Source: Planktothrix sp. UBA8402
GTDB lineage: Bacteria > Cyanobacteriota > Cyanobacteriia > Cyanobacteriales > Microcoleaceae
Reading direction: 5' to 3'
NCBI GenBank assembly: GCA_003456035.1
Contig: DMPJ01000473.1
Span: 164 to 7,692, forward strand
DNA: 7,529 bases
Position numbers and translations under genes: made by a program
In this document: positions 6,250-7,529 of the stretch, piece by piece
Layout: each line of letters starts with the position of its first letter
Position numbering within the stretch: position 1 is the stretch's first letter
Notes under the pieces: generated by a model
Told to the model about the DNA's origin: nothing
The model's input: only the letters and a program-made list of their open reading frames with translations
Databases searched by the model: none

Positions 6250-6302
6250 GGGCGGGTTTCTTAAGATTGGGGTGATTCACCAAGATTGAATAGAACCCGC
6301 CC
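6250..6302. repeat. Palindromic GC-rich intergenic repeat (MITE-like)
   Basis: GGGCGGGTT (6250-6258) pairs perfectly with AACCCGCCC (6294-6302), and two more pairs follow after one bulged T (6259). The 35-base interior is AT-richer. The outer right edge, CCCGCCCCTAC, resembles ends of small palindromic repeats common in oscillatorian cyanobacteria. No protein is encoded. It lies between divergent genes, upstream of proB, and could also act as a leader hairpin. Confidence 0.6.
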
Positions 6303-6307
6303 CTACA

Positions 6308-6335
6308 ACTGATTACTGATAACTGATAACTGATT
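6308..6335 (+). repeat. 4 x 7 base tandem repeat abutting proB start
   Basis: Four exact-length units, ACTGATT, ACTGATA, ACTGATA, ACTGATT, end at the base before the proB ATG. They occupy the place where a Shine-Dalgarno sequence would lie, and none is present. Confidence 0.85.
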
Positions 6336-7442
6336 ATGTCTCAAACTATTGTTGTTAAAATTGGTACATCGAGTTTAACCCAGTCGGCGACTGGACATTT
6401 AGCCCTATCGACTTTAGCCACATTAGTAGAAACCTTGACCCGACTCCAACAGCAGGGTTATCGAGTGGTTTTAGTGTCTTCGGGTGCTGTGGGAGTCGGA
6501 CGCGATCGCTTAGGATTAACCGAACGTCCCCGCACCATTGCTTTAAAACAGGCGGTAGCCGCCGTCGGTCAAGGTCGTTTGATGCGGGTTTATGATGATT
6601 TATTTAGTACCTTAAAACAACCCATTGCTCAAGTTCTACTAACCAGAGGAGACTTAGTACAACGCAATGGTTATGTTAATGTTTATAATACCTTTCAACA
6701 ACTTTTAAAATTAGGTGTAATTCCGATTGTTAATGAAAATGATACCGTTGCTGTCGATGAATTAAAATTTGGAGATAATGATACGCTTTCGGCTTTAGTT
6801 GCTAGTTTAGTGGAAGCAGATTGGTTATTTTTATTAACCGATGTTGATCGATTATATTCCGCCGATCCCCGGGAAAATCCCAATGCTCAACCGATTAGTT
6901 TAGTTACTAATATGGAACAACTGGAAGAATTTCAAGTTAAAACGGGAGATTCCCGCAGTGGATGGGGAACTGGAGGTATGATTACTAAAATTGAAGCCGC
7001 CAGAATTGCAACCGGGTCAGGAGTAAGAACAGTAATTACAGAGGGAAAATATCCCCAAAATTTAGAAAAAATTCTGCAAGGGGAAGCTATTGGAACTCAA
7101 TTTGAACCCCAAAATAGACCCGTTAATGCTCGAAAACATTGGATTGCTAATGTATTAGTTCCTACGGGAAAACTATATTTAGATGCCGGGGCTGTACGGG
7201 CAATTTCTCAGGGCGGAAAATCCCTATTGGCGGCGGGAATTACTAAAATTGAAGGAGGATTTAATCTTCATGATTCTGTCCAAATTTGTAATTTAGATGG
7301 ACAGGAAATTGCTAGGGGATTAGTTAATTATAGTCATGGAGAATTGCAAAAAATTAAAGGATTGCATTCCGATAAAATTCCTGAAATTTTAGGTTATGAT
7401 GGGGCAGAAACTGTTATTCATCGTGATAATTTAGTGATATAA
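6336..7442 (+). CDS. proB: Glutamate 5-kinase
   Basis: ProB phosphorylates L-glutamate with ATP to L-glutamyl 5-phosphate, the first committed step of proline synthesis in the cytoplasm. The product is 368 residues (E. coli ProB has 367). The amino acid kinase domain spans about 1-260: VVKIGTSSL (K8, G10), [10 protein letters not shown] (from 46), [23 protein letters not shown] (130-152, substrate loop and acidic residues), [15 protein letters not shown] (165-179) and [15 protein letters not shown] (from 211). A PUA domain follows from about 279 ([13 protein letters not shown]) to 352. In family members feedback by proline acts on the kinase domain. The start is fixed by an in-frame TAA at 6327 and by the conserved N-terminus. 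There is no Shine-Dalgarno sequence; a tandem repeat sits directly before the ATG. proA is not in the window. Confidence 0.97.
   Translation: MSQTIVVKIGTSSLTQSATGHLALSTLATLVETLTRLQQQGYRVVLVSSGAVGVGRDRLGLTERPRTIALKQAVAAVGQGRLMRVYDDLFSTLKQPIAQVLLTRGDLVQRNGYVNVYNTFQQLLKLGVIPIVNENDTVAVDELKFGDNDTLSALVASLVEADWLFLLTDVDRLYSADPRENPNAQPISLVTNMEQLEEFQVKTGDSRSGWGTGGMITKIEAARIATGSGVRTVITEGKYPQNLEKILQGEAIGTQFEPQNRPVNARKHWIANVLVPTGKLYLDAGAVRAISQGGKSLLAAGITKIEGGFNLHDSVQICNLDGQEIARGLVNYSHGELQKIKGLHSDKIPEILGYDGAETVIHRDNLVI
6502..6509. repeat. HIP1 octamer
   Basis: GCGATCGC within proB; third copy in the window. Confidence 0.85.
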
Positions 7443-7456
7443 TCAATATTATCTAT

Positions 7457-7473
7457 AGCAATCCTAAATTGCT
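7457..7473 (+). terminator. Weak hairpin after proB
   Basis: AGCAAT (7457-7462) pairs with ATTGCT (7468-7473) around a 5-base loop, 14 bases past the proB stop. The following TGTAATATTT is U-containing but no clean U-run, so this is a weak terminator candidate. Confidence 0.35.
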
Positions 7474-7492
7474 TGTAATATTTGATCGTAGA

Positions 7493-7529
7493 GGTTTGGA
7501 GACCAAACCCTATTCGCGCTTTGGGTTTG
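7493..7529. repeat. Overlapping inverted repeats at window edge
   Basis: GGTTTGG (7493-7499) pairs with CCAAACC (7503-7509) around AGA. The same right arm, as CAAACCC (7504-7510), also pairs with GGGTTTG (7523-7529). The element reaches the window end and probably continues; it looks like the start of a dispersed palindromic repeat. Confidence 0.5.

Noticed and set aside
6695..6883. Minus-strand open frame, 62 codons
   Set aside because: It is opposite the catalytic motifs of proB and is a shadow.

Overview
The window looks like chromosome from a filamentous (oscillatorian-type) cyanobacterium. The evidence is three HIP1 octamers (GCGATCGC) inside genes, an RNase E ending in the cyanobacterial Arg6-Ser-Ser-Ala tail, cyanobacterial-type ProB and radical-SAM/DUF2344 proteins, and intergenic tandem repeats with a 7-base period. 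Planktothrix or a relative would fit, but that is an impression and not a proven assignment.

Layout: (1) 1-2514, plus strand, a large radical SAM protein fused to DUF2344. Its reading frame is open through base 1, so the true start lies outside the window. (2) 2515-3227, a 713-base non-coding stretch. It holds a good -10 box followed at once by a folded segment, further hairpins, and a 70-base period-7 repeat that inverts halfway, just upstream of the next ribosome binding site. I read it as the promoter and long 5' leader of rne. (3) 3228-5543, plus strand, rne (RNase E). It has an ordinary catalytic half and a long disordered tail carrying two coding tandem repeats (15-base and 9-base periods) and two hexa-arginine tracts. 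(4) A strong 13-bp hairpin between convergent genes. (5) 5646-6131, minus strand, a small exported His-rich protein of unknown function. (6) 6132-6335, a divergent promoter region with a palindromic GC-rich repeat and a 4 x 7 base array touching the next start codon. (7) 6336-7442, plus strand, proB (glutamate 5-kinase). (8) 7443-7529, a small hairpin and the edge of a palindromic repeat.

How the parts relate: the radical SAM/DUF2344 gene next to an RNase E/G gene is a recurring bacterial neighbourhood, suggesting a shared role in RNA or ribosome biology. RNase E here should assemble with PNPase through its C-terminal nonapeptide. proB (first step of proline synthesis) and the exported protein look unrelated to that pair. 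I see no phage, transposase, CRISPR, tRNA or rRNA. The most distinctive features are repeat-driven: the rne leader, the rne tail and all three intergenic regions downstream of base 2514 carry short-period repeats.
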